NCBI GenBank assembly: GCA_903813345.2 | Contig: CAIIXF020000009.1 | Span: 19,739,759-19,803,758, forward strand | DNA length: 64,000 bases | Source of the DNA: Owenia fusiformis | Lineage: Eukaryota > Annelida > Polychaeta > Sabellida > Oweniidae | Direction of reading: 5' to 3' | Notes under the pieces: model-generated | Databases searched by the model: none | What the model saw: only the letters and a program-made list of their open reading frames with translations | Told to the model about the DNA's origin: nothing | Translations under genes and position numbers: made by a program | In this document: piece by piece, positions 60,756 through 64,000 of the stretch | How positions within the stretch are numbered: position 1 is the first letter of the stretch | Layout of the letters: the number at the start of each line of letters is the position of its first letter

Positions 60756-62924
60756 TTATGCTGGAGTCCATTGATAGCAACCACCATGTGACATCTCATT
60801 GAATGATCTCTTAACACTTGTATGATCACAGTTTTGACACCCAAGGCCATCCTTTTCTCTCTGTTGACAGCAGACCCATCTCCCTGCCATGATTGTGCCT
60901 CCCATATAGTAAGCACTGTGTTTCTTACAACCCTGTGGTTCTGAGTCAGTGAACTTCATTCCACATCTAGTACATGTCTTTCCCCCAGAGCTTGCTGTTC
61001 CTGTATTCATCTCACTAAGAGCCATCTTTGCTCGTTGGAGGAGATCTTTTTTCATTTGGACCTCTTCTGTTGTCCCCTCATCCTGTTGGTACTTGAGGTA
61101 GGCCTTGATGAGACGTCTAATCGTCTCTGTCACACGGTTGATTCGAGGGATCCCATCATCTTTTATACCAAATTGTGATGTTGATGAGAGTTCATACACT
61201 GGTGATCTTGATACCACCTCTTCTAGCCATGGAGGAAGAGTAAGACCTGGCTCAACGATACAGAAAACAATTGGCTTCCTACAGGCAATTGCATACTTTA
61301 TCTCAATGTTGCAATTAGCAGACTTAAGGTACTTACTAGTCAAGAATGACATAATACATGTTGAAGATTCAACAGCGTTGGACATAGAATCATATATATT
61401 ACCGAGCATACCTCCCCAGATATCAAGCCATGTCTTCATTCCTCTCATGCTAAAGTCCATATAGAGATCACGCACAAAGGTCTGGATGTCCCATTGATAA
61501 GACAGCATAACATCAAATCTCTGCTTTATAGGTACACCCCTTGGATCAAAAAGTGGTTCTGGTGGGTTAAAAGTCATACGTGTTATTTCATGATGTATGT
61601 ATGCCATACCTAGCTCACTTTTATCTCCATCCATATACTTTCTAAGATTCTCAACAGGTGGTTCTTCATTCCTCTCAATTTTATAGTCCTTTGGTGGCCA
61701 TTGTCCATTCTGTTCAAGCTTGGCCTTAATTGGTGCTATTTCCGCATCAATAGCTTTATGCTGGGCTGCCTCTCGCTGCTCCTCTGTTGCCTGTGGGTTC
61801 AACAATGCAGCAACAGCAGAGACAAAATCATTCATAGGTGTGCTGTCATACTGTTTCTTATAAGCAGTTGCAGAATCATAAAGCCTGTGGTAAAGTTTCC
61901 CAGCAATGCCCAACTCTAGCCAACCACCAGGACGGTACCCTTTCTTGTAGTTGATTGGCACAATTTCCTTCTTCAAAGCCCTGGCGCATTCATATTCTTC
62001 CTGACGAATTGCTGAATTTTCATATTCTGGTGACATGACTGCAATGAAGACTTGACAGTTGCAAACCTTTTCTATATTGGAATTATTTGGTTGGAGGACA
62101 TTTGGAGAGAACTTATGAAGATCTGATCCAGTTATGAGACTAACACAGTCACTAGAATCTGGCATATAAGCAATTACTACTCCCTGTGCTGCTCCCTGTT
62201 TGAAGCCAGTAGGTGCTGATTCAGCGATGTCTACTGTTATGTCCTTTCCACTTGATTCTGATGCATTGATAGCCTCTACAAGCAGATCACTGTCTGTGTC
62301 ATCAAACTTGGCAGTGCTCTTAAATGGTATAGTAAGTTTACCAACTGACATTATAGCTGCAAGGGGCCCTGTTGGCTTATAGTTTGGTTGCACTAAGATG
62401 GCAAATACATCTTTCCACTTCCCCTGAGCAAAGTTGATCAGTTCATGCAGAGGTTGTGCACGTTGGTATTTCACAGATGCTAGGACGACAATACCCAGGG
62501 AACATTGTACAGCTTGCTCTCGCATACGTAGACTGCTTGGCTCAGCTTCAGTCATTTTAAACACTTTGATTCCTCTTGTTGTAAGCTTGTCATTGATGAT
62601 AGCAGCTAAAGTTGAATAACTGCTGTGGTAGCTCAAAACTATACTTCTTACATTTGTAGATTTGGAACTAGGTGCTTTTGATGGAGGATTACCAGCATTG
62701 ACTTTCTCAGCTTCATTGGCAGTTTCATTGTGCTGTATTGGAGCTGTTCTTACATTTGTAGATTTTGAACTAGGTGCTCTTGATGGAGGATCACCAGCAT
62801 TGTCTTTCTCAGCTTCATTGGCGGTTTCATTGTGCCTTATTGGAGCAGTTTTGACATGTTGTGTTGGCTCTTGTTGCTTCTGCACTTTCTGTGAGCTGCT
62901 TTTCTTTGAAGAGCCAGACCCCAT
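60756..62924 (-). CDS. Triple-TIR protein with N-myristoylation motif and CHORD-like zinc tail
   Basis: A single coding exon encodes 722 aa. The first in-frame ATG (62924) follows a clear acceptor (TTTGTTTCCAG at 62930-62940), so there is a 5' non-coding exon upstream. MGSGSSKKSSSQK fits N-myristoylation plus a basic patch, implying membrane attachment. Residues 26-93 are a 34-aa tandem duplication (TAPI-HNETANEAEK). TIR-like domain 1 is about 93-205 (SIVLSYHS; FAILVQP). Domain 2 is about 248-350 (VVIAYMPDSSD; FIAVMSPEYENS; E310). Domain 3 is about 467-580 (RFDVMLSYQWD; FLTSKYLKSANCNIE). E541 in domain 3 aligns with the catalytic glutamate of SARM1-type NADases. Residues 651-701 have C-x2-C, C-x2-H, W-x-CC, GC and H in CHORD-like order. 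The protein probably acts in innate immune signalling or NAD cleavage. Domains 1 and 2 are divergent and may be regulatory. Confidence 0.88.
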   Translation of the reverse strand: MGSGSSKKSSSQKVQKQQEPTQHVKTAPIRHNETANEAEKDNAGDPPSRAPSSKSTNVRTAPIQHNETANEAEKVNAGNPPSKAPSSKSTNVRSIVLSYHSSYSTLAAIINDKLTTRGIKVFKMTEAEPSSLRMREQAVQCSLGIVVLASVKYQRAQPLHELINFAQGKWKDVFAILVQPNYKPTGPLAAIMSVGKLTIPFKSTAKFDDTDSDLLVEAINASESSGKDITVDIAESAPTGFKQGAAQGVVIAYMPDSSDCVSLITGSDLHKFSPNVLQPNNSNIEKVCNCQVFIAVMSPEYENSAIRQEEYECARALKKEIVPINYKKGYRPGGWLELGIAGKLYHRLYDSATAYKKQYDSTPMNDFVSAVAALLNPQATEEQREAAQHKAIDAEIAPIKAKLEQNGQWPPKDYKIERNEEPPVENLRKYMDGDKSELGMAYIHHEITRMTFNPPEPLFDPRGVPIKQRFDVMLSYQWDIQTFVRDLYMDFSMRGMKTWLDIWGGMLGNIYDSMSNAVESSTCIMSFLTSKYLKSANCNIEIKYAIACRKPIVFCIVEPGLTLPPWLEEVVSRSPVYELSSTSQFGIKDDGIPRINRVTETIRRLIKAYLKYQQDEGTTEEVQMKKDLLQRAKMALSEMNTGTASSGGKTCTRCGMKFTDSEPQGCKKHSAYYMGGTIMAGRWVCCQQREKDGLGCQNCDHTSVKRSFNEMSHGGCYQWTPA

Positions 62925-62928
62925 TTTA

Positions 62929-62940
62929 TCTGGAAACAAA
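62929..62940 (-). other. Splice acceptor of a 5' UTR intron of the TIR gene
   Basis: On the minus strand TTTGTTTCCAG precedes ATAAAATGG. The open frame extends a little upstream but has no ATG there, which supports a start at 62924 and an upstream non-coding exon that I cannot locate. Confidence 0.55.
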
Positions 62941-63189
62941 AATAAATCATCAAAAATCAATCATTAATTTTTGTAAAGATTAAAGCATTTAAGAGAATCA
63001 GAGTCCTATTGTGTGTGTGTATGTTGCCTTGTGTGACATATGTATTGTTAACTCCATGTATTCTAAAATATCTGAATAGTGGAGAAGTATCATACAGGTA
63101 CTTACGAGTGATATACTTTTATACAGTAAAATGTTACTATATTTACTGAACAGAATTTTGTTTCTCATTCAATTTTTATGTCACCACTT

Positions 63190-63870
63190 ATGGTCTCTGT
63201 TTTATTGTGACGGCGGTTGGTGATCAGCGGAGGATGGGTGGCGGTTGGTGTCTGTAACAAATTCTTAAAACTTCCAATAACAAATACTGTTTAGACTGAC
63301 TTCAGTTTTTTTTCAAAATCATTTACAAGTTTTCAAAAGTTCAATTCTTACTTCATATTTAAGATTTGACCTTCAGTGACTTTTTCAAGGTCAAAAAGTC
63401 AAAATGGTATTTTTTCTACTTGCTTCAAATTGACCAAATTTTGTTTTCAAAATTATCTACAAGTTATCAGAAGTTCAAATCTGACTTTAGATTTGAGATT
63501 TTACCTTCATTGACCTTCTCAAGCTCATGTTTTCAAAAGTTCAAACCCGACTATAGATTTGACCTTTAATGATATTCTCAAGGTCAAAAAAATAATTTGA
63601 CTTTCAATGAACTTCTCAAGGTCAAAAAAGCCTTTTTCAACTTACTGCAAATTGACCATTTTTTCAAAATCATCTACAATTGTTCTCAGAAGTTCCTCCA
63701 ATGACCTTCTCAGAGTCAAAAAAGGTATTTTTTCAACTTGCTTCACCATTTTTTCAAAATCATCCACACGTTCTCAAAAATTTAAATCTGAACTAGATTG
63801 AACTAATAATATTGTGAGCAACTAGATGATATTTTGTCATGTTAATGCCTTGTGTTTATCATATAGCACA
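63190..63870. repeat. Element with central TACAAGTTCTCA tandem units, copy 3
   Basis: The 5' piece has GTGACGGCGGTTGGTGATCA. About five diverged central units follow with ATCTACAAGTT-TCAGAAGTTC, TGACCTTCTCAAGGTCA and TTTTTCAACTTGCTTCAAAT. The 3' piece has ATTGTGAGCAACTAG and ATTTTGTCATGTTAATGCC. Unit number varies from one to five between the three copies in this window. Confidence 0.75.
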
Positions 63871-64000
63871 AATACATTTATTTAGAAAATGCTATTTGCA
63901 TCATTCAGATAGCATATGCATGGCTATTCTAATTGTAGAAGGAATACATTAACATTAATCAATAACATTATGACCTCTGATTATGTTGAGTTATTAAAAA

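Larger units (their letters stand above)
62925..64000. other. Upstream flank of the TIR gene
   Basis: No gene is recognised. The stretch holds a short TG run (63015-63030) and the third copy of the tandem-unit element (63190-63870). Confidence 0.6.

Noticed and set aside
60756-62960. Using the upstream extension (12 extra residues) as the start of the TIR protein
   Set aside because: The extension opens with TTG rather than ATG, spans a good splice acceptor, and would mask the MGSGSSKK myristoylation motif.
62662-62967. 101 aa frame opposite the start of the TIR gene
   Set aside because: It is the antisense of the duplicated linker; the repeated LGALDGG-type peptide simply mirrors the 102 bp duplication.

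Overview
This window is animal nuclear DNA: AT-rich, intron-rich and crowded with foldback and terminal-inverted-repeat (TIR) elements. Six protein-coding genes can be rebuilt exon by exon with consistent splice sites and phases. The gene set fits a marine invertebrate. A temptin domain fused to a copper monooxygenase, a tandem-TIR immune-type protein, conserved FLCN, GRB2 and C22orf23 homologues, and repeats with central tandem units like those described in bivalves all point that way. A mollusc or another lophotrochozoan is my best guess, but I cannot fix the species from sequence alone.

Layout. (1) 1-3062: gene-free flank with AT-rich repeats and one short TIR element. (2) 3063-21244 (+): a secreted protein in 8 exons, 757 aa, consisting of signal peptide, temptin domain, type II copper monooxygenase core with all six copper ligands, three copies of an unrecognised six-cysteine module, and a GPI-like tail. 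Its introns hold a 4.6 kb inverted-repeat structure, a stack of nested elements and a decayed Tc1/mariner-type transposase. (3) 21245-23329: LINE 3' remnant and a hairpin repeat. (4) 23330-28839 (-): GRB2 orthologue, 4 exons. (5) 28840-33980: intergenic, with a TA-flanked foldback element. (6) 33981-39855 (-): C22orf23 (UPF0193/EVG1) orthologue, 7 exons, with a 1 kb foldback in intron 1. (7) 39856-42485: divergent intergenic region with three palindromic elements. (8) 42486-49820 (+): folliculin (FLCN), 7 coding exons visible, last roughly 65 residues not found; a LINE sits in one intron. (9) 50703-57107 (-): complete type B carboxylesterase, 11 exons, catalytic triad intact, KEEL C-terminus. 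(10) 57108-60755: intergenic, mainly DNA-transposon derivatives. (11) 60756-62924 (-): single-exon protein with a predicted N-myristoylation signal, three TIR-like domains and a CHORD-like zinc motif. (12) 62925-64000: its upstream flank and a tandem-repeat-bearing element.

The genes do not form an operon or an obvious pathway. GRB2 (receptor tyrosine kinase adaptor) and FLCN (lysosome and mTORC1 nutrient signalling) are housekeeping signalling genes. The copper monooxygenase and the esterase are secretory-pathway enzymes. The TIR protein looks like innate-immune or NAD-metabolising machinery. The best candidates for something undescribed are the temptin-monooxygenase-six-Cys architecture and the triple-TIR plus CHORD-like architecture. 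All exon coordinates were read by eye; no alignment or transcript evidence was available.
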